Source: Microbispora rosea (GTDB lineage: Bacteria > Actinomycetota > Actinomycetes > Streptosporangiales > Streptosporangiaceae). From it: DNA of 64,000 bases. A model generated the notes under the pieces. The model was given only the letters and a program-made list of their open reading frames with translations, was not told the DNA's origin and ran no database searches. Positions 1-8,256 of this stretch are shown here, piece by piece. Made by a program: the position numbers and the translations under genes. Numbering within the stretch: position 1 is the stretch's first letter; every line of letters begins with the position of its first letter. The DNA lies in assembly GCF_900156315.1 (NCBI RefSeq), contig NZ_FTNI01000015.1, positions 62,001 to 126,000 of the forward strand, given 5' to 3'.

Positions 1-68
1 GACCGAGTGAACGCCCGCGGAGTGCGCGGCCCTCGTCGTGAGCTCGCCGCCCGCCCGCGGCAGGTCGG

Positions 69-533
69 CTAGATCAGGTCCAGCACTCCGACTCTCTGGC
101 CACCGCTTTCCTCGCCCGTGAGCTGGAACCCGAGCTTCAGGTAGAAGCCTTCGGGCCCGTCTTCCGCGGGCTCCCACGTGACGTACATCCGCGTGGCGCC
201 GCGACGCTTGATTTCGGCGGCCACGGCCCTGACGGCGAATCGGCCGACCCCCTGTCCCTGGGCCTCGGCTGTCACATTGAGACGCCACAGGCCTGACCGG
301 AAGTCGACCCCCTTGCCGTCCCAGTCGATGTCGATGAAGGCCATGAGGAATCCGACGGGACGATCGCCGTCGAGGATGAGGCGAGGCCAGGCCACCTGCC
401 GCTGCACGTAGGCCTCGGCCAGGGACTTCGCCACCGGCGATACGAAGCGCTCCTGGCCGGGGCGGACTTTGACGGCGATGGCCGTCTCGACGTTGGCAGG
501 AGTGATCGGCACCAGCCGTAGCGATTCATTCAC
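69..533 (-). CDS. GNAT family N-acetyltransferase
   Basis: A 154-residue protein of normal single-domain GNAT length. The acetyl-CoA binding motif A is visible around residues 86-105, reading RLNVTAEAQGQGVGRF, with the Q-x-x-G-x-G/A signature. The C-terminal YVTWEPAEDGPEGFYLKLGF stretch is the usual motif B region. Family members acetylate an amine (polyamine, amino sugar, antibiotic or protein N-terminus); the substrate cannot be read here. The overall look is closest to spermine/spermidine acetyltransferases of the PaiA/BltD type, which is a weak inference. The GTG start is preceded by a TATGGT -10 hexamer with 6 nt between, so the mRNA is probably leaderless. It stands alone. Confidence 0.85.
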   Translation of the reverse strand: MNESLRLVPITPANVETAIAVKVRPGQERFVSPVAKSLAEAYVQRQVAWPRLILDGDRPVGFLMAFIDIDWDGKGVDFRSGLWRLNVTAEAQGQGVGRFAVRAVAAEIKRRGATRMYVTWEPAEDGPEGFYLKLGFQLTGEESGGQRVGVLDLI

Positions 534-539
534 GAAAAG

Positions 540-567
540 ACCATACGGGCGGTAACTGCCATGTCGG
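540..567 (-). promoter_or_regulatory. leaderless promoter of the GNAT gene
   Basis: On the minus strand CCGACA (562-567), a 16-nt spacer and TATGGT (540-545) precede the GTG at 533 by 6 nt. No Shine-Dalgarno sequence fits, so transcription likely starts at or next to the start codon. Confidence 0.5.
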
Positions 568-618
568 GGACATTTTCCGGCCGGCCCTCGCAGAGCCCGG
601 CCGGCCTCGGATCGCGAT

Positions 619-1176
619 TCAGCCCATGCTTCTGGCGCCGTCCAGGGACTCGCGGATGATGTCGGCGTGGCCGGCGTGCTGGGCGGTCTCGGAGACGATC
701 TGCATCAGCACCCGGCGGGCCGACCACCGCGCGCCGGCCTCGAACCACGGGGCCTTCGGCAGCGGCTGGGTCGCGTCCAGGTCGGGCAGGGTGGCCACCA
801 GCTCATCCGTACGGCGCGCCACCTCGGCGTAGGCGGCCAGCAGACCGGCGAGTGTCTCACCGGGCAGCATCCGGAACTGGTCGGCCCACCAGGCACGTTC
901 GGCCTCGGTCATGGTCGTGGCGTCGCCCATCGCCGACGGACCGTTCAGGATGAAGTCCACCCAGTTGCGCTCGACCAGGGTGACGTGCTTGATCAGGCCG
1001 CCGAGGCAGAGCTCGCTGACCGTGGTGCGCTGCGCGGCCTGCTCGTCGGTCAGGTCGCGAGTGGTGAAGCGCAGGAAGTGCCGGTTCTTGGCCAGCGCCG
1101 CCAGCAGGTCGGCGCGCTCGCCGGTGACGGCCGGCGTGTCGGTGAGGCCGGGAGTGCCCAGCTCGTTGACGGTCAC
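619..1176 (-). CDS. DinB family protein
   Basis: A 185-residue four-helix-bundle protein of the DinB/YfiT type, often annotated DUF664 or mycothiol-dependent maleylpyruvate isomerase-like. The first metal-binding His is in GGLIKHVTLVE (about residue 56), and the C-terminal SETAQHAGHADIIRE segment holds the second His pair. In the family these ligands bind a divalent metal, and enzymes transfer thiols such as bacillithiol or mycothiol. The open frame extends further upstream, but coding character begins at the GTG at 1176 (VTVNELGTPG), which I take as the start. It is divergent from a WYL regulator 96 bp away, a pairing often seen when the regulator controls the enzyme. Confidence 0.85.
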   Translation of the reverse strand: MTVNELGTPGLTDTPAVTGERADLLAALAKNRHFLRFTTRDLTDEQAAQRTTVSELCLGGLIKHVTLVERNWVDFILNGPSAMGDATTMTEAERAWWADQFRMLPGETLAGLLAAYAEVARRTDELVATLPDLDATQPLPKAPWFEAGARWSARRVLMQIVSETAQHAGHADIIRESLDGARSMG

Positions 1177-1272
1177 AGTTGTCTGCCTTCCGTTGGTCCG
1201 CCTTCGGTCGAGGACCACGCTAGGAGCCATAGCGGCCACTTTCTGACCTGAATCGGCGCGAGAATCGGGGAC

Positions 1273-2226
1273 ATGGCGAACACCAGCTCGCGGACGCTGC
1301 GGTTGCTCTCCCTGCTCCAGAACCACCGGTACTGGCAGGGCGGTGAACTGGCCGAACGGCTGGGAGTCTCCGTACGCACCCTGCGCAGGGACATCGACCG
1401 GCTGCGTGAGCTGGGCTATCCGGTCGAGGCGCAGCGCGGCGTCGACGGCGGTTACCAGCTCGCCGCGGGCGCCGCACTGCCGCCGCTGGTCATCGACGAC
1501 GAGGAGGCCGTCGCGCTGGCCGTGGGACTGCAGACCGCCGTCCAGGGGGCGGTGGAGGGCATCGCCGAGTCGTCGGTGCGGGTGCTGGCCAAGGTGGTGC
1601 AGGTGATGCCCGCCCGGTTGCGGCGCCGGGTCGAGGCGCTGCGCACGATGACCGTGCCCGCCGGATGGGACGGCCAGGCCGGGACGAGCGTCGACCCGGG
1701 TGTGCTCACCGCGGTCGCGCTGGCCTGCCGCGACCGCGAACAGCTCCGCATGACCTACACCTCCGCGGACGGCAGGCGAACCGAGCGGCACGTCGAACCG
1801 CACCGGCTGGTCCGTCTCGGCCGCCGCTGGTATCTGGTCGCGTACGACCTCACCCGGCACGACTGGCGGAGTTTCCGGGTCGACCGGCTGGCCGAGCCCG
1901 AGAGCGCCGGCACCCGGTTCCGTCCCCGGGACCTGCCCGCCGCCGACGCCGCCGAGTTCGTCCGGGCCGCCATGGACAACCTGCCCCGTCCCTACCGGGT
2001 GGAGGCGCTCGTCGAGGCTCCGGCGGTCACCGTGCACCGACGGATCGGCCACTGGTGCACGGTCGAGGAGGTCGACGCCGGACGCTGCCGGATCCGGATG
2101 GTCACCCACTCCTTGCACTGGCCGGCCATGGCGCTGGGTATGGCCGGCGCGGAGTTCCGCGTCCTCGCGCCGCCCGAACTGCTCGACGAGGTCCACGAGT
2201 GGGGAGCCCGGTTCCAACGGGCCTGA
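1273..2226 (+). CDS. YafY-type HTH/WYL transcriptional regulator
   Basis: A 317-residue regulator. Residues 5-60 form the HTH_11 winged helix (LLQNHRYWQGGELAERLGVS, then VRTLRRDIDRLRELGYPV). The WYL domain occupies roughly 135-220, with the ligand-contacting strand RLGRRWYLVAYDL. A WCX C-terminal extension runs to the end. WYL domains bind nucleic-acid or nucleotide ligands in several studied systems, so it is probably a ligand-responsive repressor or activator. It lies divergently to the DinB gene with 96 bp between the starts, and probably controls that pair. The ATG at 1273 follows a GGGGAC stretch. Confidence 0.9.
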   Translation: MANTSSRTLRLLSLLQNHRYWQGGELAERLGVSVRTLRRDIDRLRELGYPVEAQRGVDGGYQLAAGAALPPLVIDDEEAVALAVGLQTAVQGAVEGIAESSVRVLAKVVQVMPARLRRRVEALRTMTVPAGWDGQAGTSVDPGVLTAVALACRDREQLRMTYTSADGRRTERHVEPHRLVRLGRRWYLVAYDLTRHDWRSFRVDRLAEPESAGTRFRPRDLPAADAAEFVRAAMDNLPRPYRVEALVEAPAVTVHRRIGHWCTVEEVDAGRCRIRMVTHSLHWPAMALGMAGAEFRVLAPPELLDEVHEWGARFQRA

Positions 2227-2245
2227 CACCCGGCCGGACGGCGTT

Positions 2246-3418
2246 CTACCAGTCGCGTACGGCGTCCACGCCGGCCGCGAGCATGTCCGCCACCGATTCG
2301 AGTCGTACGCCGAGAGCCGCTTCCGCGTCGCTCACCATGACGTCGAGGGCGGCGAAGAGTTCCTCGCGTTCCACGGTCTCGATGAACTCCGTCCGGCGAT
2401 CGAGCAGGTTGAAACCCTCACCGTACTCGCGGCCGATTTCGTACAGCCGGGCCGGCCGGTCCTCCTGAGAGCCGTCGGAAAGCGCCGCGATCAGTGCCAG
2501 CCGCGTCTTCTTGTACTGCGCCACGGCCTTTCTGAAGCAGGTCCTGCTGATCTGCTCGCGACCGTCCCAGTGGCGCAACGGGTTACCGCGGTTCTCCGCG
2601 ATCCATTCGGGTCTGCGGGCGGCGGTGATGTCGGCGTAGGTGCCGTACGCGACCTGAGGGCGCCATCTCGATCGCATCGCCACGGCGTACTCGTGCGGGA
2701 TGCTGCGCAGATACAACAACTCCAGCGTGGGAACGCGTTCGGGGAGCAGGGCATCGGCTGCGCTCATGCCGAAGAGATCGGTGATCCACAACTGTCGAAG
2801 CGACGCCAGCCGGTTGAGAGCGGACGCGTGGACGAGCAGGCCGAGGTCGCCGGAGAGGGAGAGCGTCCTCAGCTCGGGAAAGCGCTCGGCGAGCCGCTCG
2901 CAGTCGAGCGACTCGACCTCCGTGACGCGCAGGTGGCGGATGTCCAGGCGGGGCTCGGCCGGTTCGCTCGTCATCCGGTCGACGTCCGCGCCTGTGATGC
3001 TCAGCTGCCGCGGATCCGACCAGGGGATGCGCTCACCCCGGTCCCAGCGCCTCTGCAGGGCGAGCTGCTCGCCGAGCCGCCACCCGATCGAGTAACTCTG
3101 TGCGGGCTCGGTGCACAACAGCGGCAACGAGCCGATGACCCGGTAGCTGCGTGGCAGAACCCAGTCGTAGTTGCAATGAGACAGGCCGCCGAACCAGTTC
3201 GCGTGCGTCAGCATCAGAGGCGACACCTCGCCGAGGTCCGCCACGGAGGCGGGCTCCGGCCCCGACCAGTCCAGCTCGAGCACTCCCGCCGTCTGCCAGT
3301 CCGGATTGAGGCCGGTGATCTGGGCGGCCGTCCACGCGTCGAGAGACTCGGAGAACGCAGCCACGACGTCCCCGGGTGCGATCGGTCGTGGCGGTGAACT
3401 CGGCTTCCGGCCGGCCAT
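2246..3418 (-). CDS. hypothetical protein with leucine-rich-repeat-like stretch
   Basis: A 390-residue protein I do not recognise as a named family. It has no signal peptide or membrane segment, so it is likely cytoplasmic. Residues about 155-245 contain irregular leucine-rich-repeat-like units (LDIRHLRVTEVESLDC, LRTLSLSGDLGLLV, LRQLWITDLFGM, LELLYLRSIP) spaced roughly 23-28 residues. The C-terminal third is helical and charged, with AVAQYKKTRLALIAALSD. The arrangement resembles actinomycete proteins that combine LRR-like strands with a helical tail, of unknown function. The ATG is preceded by TACCCT with 6 nt between, which fits leaderless expression. Confidence 0.6.
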   Translation of the reverse strand: MAGRKPSSPPRPIAPGDVVAAFSESLDAWTAAQITGLNPDWQTAGVLELDWSGPEPASVADLGEVSPLMLTHANWFGGLSHCNYDWVLPRSYRVIGSLPLLCTEPAQSYSIGWRLGEQLALQRRWDRGERIPWSDPRQLSITGADVDRMTSEPAEPRLDIRHLRVTEVESLDCERLAERFPELRTLSLSGDLGLLVHASALNRLASLRQLWITDLFGMSAADALLPERVPTLELLYLRSIPHEYAVAMRSRWRPQVAYGTYADITAARRPEWIAENRGNPLRHWDGREQISRTCFRKAVAQYKKTRLALIAALSDGSQEDRPARLYEIGREYGEGFNLLDRRTEFIETVEREELFAALDVMVSDAEAALGVRLESVADMLAAGVDAVRDW

Positions 3419-3424
3419 GCCCGA

Positions 3425-3430
3425 AGGGTA
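3425..3430 (-). promoter_or_regulatory. -10 hexamer of the LRR-like gene
   Basis: TACCCT on the minus strand, 6 nt upstream of the ATG at 3418. A -35 element is not obvious because the upstream bases form a terminator stem. Confidence 0.35.
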
Positions 3431-3436
3431 GTAGGT

Positions 3437-3470
3437 GAGCGGATCACCCGCGCAGGCGGGTGATCCGCTC
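3437..3470 (-). terminator. intrinsic terminator hairpin after the fusion oxidase
   Basis: A perfect 15-bp stem (arms 3437-3451 and 3456-3470) with a GCAG loop lies just past the stop of the oxidase fusion. There is no U-tract, as is common in high-GC actinobacteria. Confidence 0.7.
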
Positions 3471-3479
3471 GCGCGGGGG

Positions 3480-5750
3480 TCAGCCGTCGGCCGGTTGGAT
3501 GGGGAAGTTCGCGCGGAACACGTTGTCCGGGTCGTAGGCGCGCTTGACCTGCCGCAGCCGGGCGAGATTGGCCTCGCCGAACGCGTCGAGCAGCCGTTCG
3601 GGCCGGGTGTCGGTGTCGAAGGACAGGTAGAGGCCGTCGGTGTACGGCGCCACCTCGGCGTCCCACGCGGCGTTCAGGGCCGACTGGGTCATGCCCATGG
3701 CGGTGAGCGCGAAGTTCTGGTGGCGGTGCGGATACGCGGTCGCGTCGGGAGCCAGGTCGTGCGCGGCCCCGCCGGTGGCGCGTATCTGCAGGAAGTAGGC
3801 CAGCCCGGAGTGCGCCATCCGCTCGAAGGCGCGGCTCGCGTCGCCGTCGAGATGGGTGACCAGGCCGGAGCGCACGGCCGGGTTCCCGCCGCCGGTGTGG
3901 TGCCTTTCGGCCGGCTGCACCACGCCCGAATAGGGCAGCACGTATCCCTGGTGCCCCAGCAGCGGGCCGGCCTCGGCGAGCCGTTCGAGCTCGCTCACCG
4001 CGGCCTCGGTGTCCGTGCCCGCGTACACGGTCATGAGCTGGGCGACCGGGTCCTGGCCGCGGCGCGGTGGGGCGAGGATGAGGAAGCTCGTGAGCTCACG
4101 CGGGGCCTTCTCCACCGCGGCGCCCCAGCGCTCCAGAAGCCCCGCCGTGTCACGGGCGTCCAGGGTCATCTGGGAGAAGACGACGTCGCCGAGCTCCATC
4201 GCCTCGATCTCGACCCAGGTGACCACGCCGAGGTTGCCCCCGGCGCCGCGCAGACCCCAGAACAGGTCGGGGTTCTCCTCGTGCGAGGCGTGCAGCACCC
4301 GCCCGTCGGCGGTCACGACCTCCGCGGCGACGACGTGGTCGATCGTCAGGCCGAACTTTCGCCCGAGCAGGCCGATGCCGCCCGTCGTCGCGAGGCCGCC
4401 CACGCCCACGCCGCCGAAGTCGCCCGAGCTGATCGCCCATCCGTGCGGCACCAGCGCCTCGGCGACCTGGCCCCAGGTCGCGCCCGCGCCCAGCCGCACC
4501 CGGCGGGTGGCCGGATCCACGACCTCGACGGCGTCGAGCGCGCCGACGTCGAGCACGATGCCGCCGTCGTTCGTGGAACGGCCGCTGATCCCGTGCCCGC
4601 CGGAGCGTACGCCCAGCGGGACGTCCTGGGACCGGGCGTACGCGAGCCCCTCGACGACCTGGCCCACCGTCCGGGGACGCAGCACCAGGCCGGGGGATCC
4701 GGCGCGCAGGTAGTTGTGCCGCACGGACTCGTAGGCGCGGTCGCCGGGCTCGACGGCCTCGGCCGCGAGGCTCACCGGGACCTTGTCGTAGTCGATCCCG
4801 TCGCGGCGCAGCGCGATCGCGGCGGCGCCGCGTCGGGCGGTCGCGGGGACGGTGCCGGTGGCCGCCCGCTCGCGCGCCACCGCGTCCCGCACGGCGGGGG
4901 CGATCTCCTCGCCGTACATCTGGATGAGCCGCGGGTCGTCCGAGCCCAGGATGAACGTGCCGACGCCGTCCTCCAGCGCCAGAGCGGTCAGCTCCTCCAC
5001 CCACTGCTCGACCGGTCCCTGGAGGAAGCCCTGGTGGGTTTCGGCGACCGCGCCGCTGATGTTCAGCAGGCGGCGCACCTGCGCCGGGTCGCGCCCGGCC
5101 TCCTCGGCGGCCTCGTCGATGATCGTGTTGCCGCGCCGCAGGTCGCCGTCCTTGAGGTAGGCGAGCGAGGGCAGCCAGCCGTCGGCCTCGCGTGCCACCA
5201 GGCGCAGCATCCGCGGCTTGTAGGCGCCGAGCCAGATGGGGATGTCGTGCGCGGGAGCCGGTCCGCGCTTGGCGCCCGCGACGCGGTGGTGCTCGCCGTC
5301 GACGCGGAGGATGCGGCGCTCGCGTACGTTCCAGATGCCGCGGATGATCTCGATGGCCTCCTCCAGCGCGGTCACGGACTCGGCCGGCGTCAGGCGGGTG
5401 CCGCCCATCGACTCGATGGCGTCCCAGAAGCCGCCCGCGCCGATGCCGAGGGCGAACCGGCCGCCGGAGAGCAGGTCGAGCGACGCCGCGGCGCGGGCCA
5501 GCACGGCCGGCGGGCGCAGCGGCAGGTTGAGCACGTTGCCCGAGACCGTTATCCGCTCGGTCCGCGCGGCCACCCAGGACAGCAACGTCCAGGTGTCCAG
5601 GAACCCCGGCTGGTACGGGTGGTCCTGGAATGTGACGAGATCCAGCCCGGCGGCCTCGGAGACCTGGGCGAGCCGGACCGGCCCCTGCGGGTCCTGGTTC
5701 TGGGGGGTGAGGAACGTGCCGAAGGCCAGTTCGTGGCCGTAGTCCGTCAT
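3480..5750 (-). CDS. LLM (F420/FMN-dependent) oxidoreductase fused to a berberine-bridge FAD oxidase
   Basis: A 756-residue two-enzyme fusion. Residues about 1-310 are a luciferase-like monooxygenase domain: GRFALGIGAGGFWDAIESMG and DIPIWLGAYKPRML are typical of F420-dependent members. After a linker, residues about 365-535 form an FAD-binding PCMH domain. VRSGGHGISGRS supplies the histidine that forms the covalent FAD bond in berberine-bridge enzymes. The second, cysteinyl, FAD link seen in bicovalent enzymes appears absent (TTGGIGLLGRKFGL has no Cys). The BBE domain closes the protein (LRQVKRAYDPDNVFRANFP). Its substrate is unknown; both halves oxidise or hydroxylate small organic molecules. 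It is divergent from a MarR regulator. The ATG has a GAGAGG Shine-Dalgarno sequence. Confidence 0.85.
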   Translation of the reverse strand: MTDYGHELAFGTFLTPQNQDPQGPVRLAQVSEAAGLDLVTFQDHPYQPGFLDTWTLLSWVAARTERITVSGNVLNLPLRPPAVLARAAASLDLLSGGRFALGIGAGGFWDAIESMGGTRLTPAESVTALEEAIEIIRGIWNVRERRILRVDGEHHRVAGAKRGPAPAHDIPIWLGAYKPRMLRLVAREADGWLPSLAYLKDGDLRRGNTIIDEAAEEAGRDPAQVRRLLNISGAVAETHQGFLQGPVEQWVEELTALALEDGVGTFILGSDDPRLIQMYGEEIAPAVRDAVARERAATGTVPATARRGAAAIALRRDGIDYDKVPVSLAAEAVEPGDRAYESVRHNYLRAGSPGLVLRPRTVGQVVEGLAYARSQDVPLGVRSGGHGISGRSTNDGGIVLDVGALDAVEVVDPATRRVRLGAGATWGQVAEALVPHGWAISSGDFGGVGVGGLATTGGIGLLGRKFGLTIDHVVAAEVVTADGRVLHASHEENPDLFWGLRGAGGNLGVVTWVEIEAMELGDVVFSQMTLDARDTAGLLERWGAAVEKAPRELTSFLILAPPRRGQDPVAQLMTVYAGTDTEAAVSELERLAEAGPLLGHQGYVLPYSGVVQPAERHHTGGGNPAVRSGLVTHLDGDASRAFERMAHSGLAYFLQIRATGGAAHDLAPDATAYPHRHQNFALTAMGMTQSALNAAWDAEVAPYTDGLYLSFDTDTRPERLLDAFGEANLARLRQVKRAYDPDNVFRANFPIQPADG

Positions 5751-5772
5751 GCCGGGCCTCTCAGAAAACTAA

Positions 5773-5785
5773 TCTGTCGAACAGA
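5773..5785. promoter_or_regulatory. palindromic operator candidate between oxidase fusion and MarR gene
   Basis: TCTGTCGAACAGA is a perfect inverted repeat (5-bp arms, 3-bp centre). It sits 23 bp before the oxidase start and 57 bp before the MarR start, where MarR dimers usually bind divergent promoters. Confidence 0.55.
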
Positions 5786-5828
5786 CTATATGTGGCACAA
5801 CTTATCGAGTGGTCATCGTATTCCGGGC

Positions 5829-5834
5829 TAGAGT
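5829..5834 (+). promoter_or_regulatory. -10 hexamer of the MarR gene (leaderless)
   Basis: TAGAGT lies 7 nt upstream of the GTG at 5842, the spacing expected for a leaderless start. Confidence 0.5.
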
Positions 5835-5841
5835 GGAGGGC

Positions 5842-6387
5842 GTGACCGCACGCGCACCCCACTCCACGACGACCTCATCGCAGGCTTCAACGCAGGGCTC
5901 GTCGCAGGGTTCGTCGCACGGTTCTGTGCTCGGGTGGTCCCTCACCGTGCTGCTGCGCGAGTGGAGCGCACGCGTCGAGGACGCGTCACGCGACCTGCCG
6001 CACGGCGTGCGCGGCTACCAGGTGCTCTCGGCGGTCGTGCACGAGACCCCGCCCACGCAGGCCGCGCTCGCCGCCCGGCTCGGCATCGACCGAACGGTCA
6101 TGACCTACCTGCTCGACAAGTTCGAGGGATGCGGGCTGCTGGAGCGCAGGCAGGACCCGGCCGACCGGCGGGCGCGGCGCATCGTGCCGACCGACCACGG
6201 CCGGCGGGTCCTCGCCGAGGTGGACGCGCGGGTGGCGCAGGCCGAGGACGAGCTGCTCTCCACCCTTCCGTCCGAGGACCGGCGGGTCCTCCTGGCGCTG
6301 CTGGAGCACGCCGCCAGCGGGGCGGCTCCCGGCGAGGACCGCTGCGCGGCCGTCGCGAGATCGGCCGCGCTGACGCAGGAGGCGTGA
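5842..6387 (+). CDS. MarR family transcriptional regulator
   Basis: About 181 residues. A Ser/Gln/Gly-rich N-terminal tail (about 25 residues with repeated SSQ/GSSQG units) precedes the MarR winged helix: TQAALAARLGIDRTVMTYLL, the wing residues DPADRRARRIVPTD, and a C-terminal dimerisation helix. MarR proteins are usually ligand-released repressors of an adjacent divergent gene, here the LLM/berberine-bridge oxidase fusion. I place the start at the GTG at 5842 because TAGAGT lies 7 nt upstream. The longer GTG at 5809 has no ribosome binding site and would put the promoter inside the gene. Confidence 0.85.
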   Translation: MTARAPHSTTTSSQASTQGSSQGSSHGSVLGWSLTVLLREWSARVEDASRDLPHGVRGYQVLSAVVHETPPTQAALAARLGIDRTVMTYLLDKFEGCGLLERRQDPADRRARRIVPTDHGRRVLAEVDARVAQAEDELLSTLPSEDRRVLLALLEHAASGAAPGEDRCAAVARSAALTQEA

Positions 6388-6421
6388 CCCCCGCCGGCGC
6401 CTGGAAGTCCGGGGGCCTCGG

Positions 6422-6883
6422 CTACGCGCTCGACGGCACGGGGGCATGCGGCCCGCGGTAGGGGAGCGTCTCGCTGTAGACGATGTTGGTGGTGGTGCTG
6501 CCGAATTGGGCGAGCTCGTCCATCACCTTCTCCAGGTGGGCCATGGAGGTCGCGGCGACCTTCAGCGTGTAGCAGTCGTCGCCGGTGGTGCGCAGGCACT
6601 CCAGGATCTCCGTACGCTCGCCGAGCAGCCGGTGCAGCGGCTCGTGCCGGCTGCCCGGATACTTCAGCCGCACCACGGCGAGCACGGCGTAACCGACCTT
6701 TCCCAGGTCGACGACCGCTCGATAGCCGCTGATGACGCCGGTCGCCTCCAGCCGCCGTACCCGTTCGGTCGTCGCGGAGGGGCTGAGGCTGACCCGCCGG
6801 GCCAGCTCGGTGAGCGGCACGCGGCCGTCGCGCTGCAGCTCGGCCAGGATGGACCAGTCGGTCACGTCAAGACTCTCGGCCAT
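6422..6883 (-). CDS. Lrp/AsnC family transcriptional regulator
   Basis: A 153-residue Lrp/AsnC protein of normal length. The N-terminal helix-turn-helix reads LTELARRVSLSPSATTERVR, followed by GVISGYRAVVDLGKVGY and the RAM/AsnC ligand domain with the typical glycine-aspartate pair GDDCYTLKV. Such regulators sense amino acids or related small molecules and usually act locally on a divergent gene. The divergent neighbour is the LLM oxidoreductase/deaminase pair starting at 6977. The ATG is 6 nt downstream of TATATT, so it is probably leaderless. Confidence 0.9.
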   Translation of the reverse strand: MAESLDVTDWSILAELQRDGRVPLTELARRVSLSPSATTERVRRLEATGVISGYRAVVDLGKVGYAVLAVVRLKYPGSRHEPLHRLLGERTEILECLRTTGDDCYTLKVAATSMAHLEKVMDELAQFGSTTTNIVYSETLPYRGPHAPVPSSA

Positions 6884-6889
6884 CGGCCG

Positions 6890-6895
6890 AATATA
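6890..6895 (-). promoter_or_regulatory. -10 hexamer of the AsnC-type gene
   Basis: TATATT on the minus strand, 6 nt before the ATG at 6883. Confidence 0.5.
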
Positions 6896-6940
6896 CCGGG
6901 GAATCCACGGCGGAACCGCCGATAACCAGGGAGTTCGTTC

Positions 6941-6970
6941 TTCCGGACGAAGTGATCGCCTTAATACGCT
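6941..6970 (+). promoter_or_regulatory. leaderless promoter of the LLM oxidoreductase
   Basis: TTCCGG (6941-6946), an 18-nt spacer and TACGCT (6965-6970) precede the GTG at 6977 by 6 nt. No Shine-Dalgarno sequence is present. Confidence 0.5.
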
Positions 6971-6976
6971 GGTGCG

Positions 6977-7825
6977 GTGAAACTAGGCGTCAACGTCCCG
7001 AACTTCGGGCCGGGCACTCGCCCGGACGTGCTGCGCGGCTGGGCCGAGACGGTGGAGGGGCTCGGGTTCGACCTGCTCATGGTCTCCGATCACGTCGTGG
7101 TGACCCCCGACGTGGCCGAGCAGTATCCCGCGCCGTTCTACGAGCCCTTCACCACGCTGTCGTGGCTCGCCGGGATCACCACCAGGATCAGGCTGGGCAC
7201 CACCGTGCTGATCCTGCCCTACCGGCACCCGCTGCTGACCGCCCGGATGGCGGCCAACCTCCACGATCTGAGCGGGGGACGGCTGGTCCTCGGCGTGGGC
7301 GTGGGCTGGGCCAGGCAGGAGTTCGAGGCGCTGGGCGTGCCGTACGAGCGGCGCGGCGCGCTGACCGACGAGCACCTGCGGACGATGCGCCTGGCGTGGC
7401 AGAACGAAAAGGACTACAGAACCGGGCAGGTTCCGATCTGGGTCGGCGGCGGCAGCGACGCCGCTCTGCGCAGGGCGGTGCTCCTCGGCGACGCGTGGCA
7501 TCCGCTGCGCTTCACCCTTCCGTGGCTGGACGAGCGGATGGACCGGCTGGGCGCCGTCGCGGAGAGCCTGGGGCGTCCCGCACCCGTGCTCGCCCCGCGC
7601 ATCCTGCTGCGGCTCACCGGCGCTCCGGTGACGGGCGAGGGACGCCGGGCCGGCGAGGGCACCATCGACCAGGTGATGGCCGACCTGGAACGGCTGCGCC
7701 TCCTGGGCGCCGAGACCGTCCTGCTCGACCCCTTCCAGGGGGACCCCGGCGAGACGAACCATCCGGAGACGGCGTGGCACATGCTCGAGACAGTGGCCGC
7801 CGCGTACACGAAGGAGCACCCATGA
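6977..7825 (+). CDS. LLM class F420-dependent oxidoreductase
   Basis: A 282-residue luciferase-like TIM-barrel oxidoreductase of the F420-dependent type. Visible family motifs are DLLMVSDHVVV, RIRLGTTVLILPYRHPLL, SGGRLVLGVGVGWARQEFEALGV and VPIWVGGGSDAALRRA. These enzymes use reduced F420 or FMN to reduce or oxygenate small molecules; the substrate is not readable. It overlaps the next gene by 4 bp (ATGA), so the two are translationally coupled. The divergent AsnC regulator probably controls the pair. The GTG start follows a well-placed -10 element. Confidence 0.88.
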   Translation: MKLGVNVPNFGPGTRPDVLRGWAETVEGLGFDLLMVSDHVVVTPDVAEQYPAPFYEPFTTLSWLAGITTRIRLGTTVLILPYRHPLLTARMAANLHDLSGGRLVLGVGVGWARQEFEALGVPYERRGALTDEHLRTMRLAWQNEKDYRTGQVPIWVGGGSDAALRRAVLLGDAWHPLRFTLPWLDERMDRLGAVAESLGRPAPVLAPRILLRLTGAPVTGEGRRAGEGTIDQVMADLERLRLLGAETVLLDPFQGDPGETNHPETAWHMLETVAAAYTKEHP

Positions 7826-8247
7826 CACCCGGCGACGAGAAGTTCCTCCGCAGGGCGATCGAGCTGGCCGCCGAGGCGCGAGCGGGCGGCAACCCGCCGT
7901 TCGGTTCGCTGCTGGTGGGCCCGGACGGCGACGTGCTCGCCGAGGAGCGCAACACCTCGCTCACGGAGGCCGACATCACCGCGCATCCCGAGCTGAAGCT
8001 CGCGCGCTGGGCCGCCCGCGAGCTCGACCCGGCCGACGCGGCCGGCACCACCATGTACACGAGCTGCCAGCCGTGCGGCATGTGCGCGGGCGCCATCGAG
8101 CGCTCCGGGCTCGGCCGTGTCGTCTTCGCGCTGTCCACCGATCAGCTCGGCGGGCTCAAGCCGCCGGCCGGCCCGTCGTCCTTCCGGCAGGAGGGGCCGG
8201 CGCTCTTCGACGAGGCGCGCGTGCCGGTCGAGGGGTACTACCTCTGA
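7822..8247 (+). CDS. nucleoside/cytidine deaminase family protein
   Basis: A 141-residue zinc deaminase of the cytosine/guanine/tRNA-adenosine deaminase family. The substrate-side motif NPPFGSLLVGPDGD is followed by HPELKLARWAARE, where the usual HAE triad is replaced by HPE (the zinc His and catalytic Glu are kept). The second zinc site is intact (YTSCQPCGMCAGAI, P-C-x-x-C). Related proteins act on guanine, cytosine or pterin-like rings. Its start overlaps the stop of the LLM oxidoreductase, so the two probably work on the same nitrogen heterocycle. That link is inference. Confidence 0.85.
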   Translation: MTPGDEKFLRRAIELAAEARAGGNPPFGSLLVGPDGDVLAEERNTSLTEADITAHPELKLARWAARELDPADAAGTTMYTSCQPCGMCAGAIERSGLGRVVFALSTDQLGGLKPPAGPSSFRQEGPALFDEARVPVEGYYL

Positions 8248-8256
8248 CGCGCGCCG

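Noticed and set aside
1177..2229. Minus-strand extension of the DinB frame across the WYL gene
   Set aside because: The sequence upstream of the GTG at 1176 is antisense to a clear WYL regulator and lacks DinB character.
3435..5831. Long plus-strand open frame (798 codons) opposite the oxidase fusion
   Set aside because: An antisense shadow of GC-rich coding sequence: its translation is Arg/Gly/Ala/His-rich without recognisable domains, while the minus-strand reading shows two clear enzyme folds.
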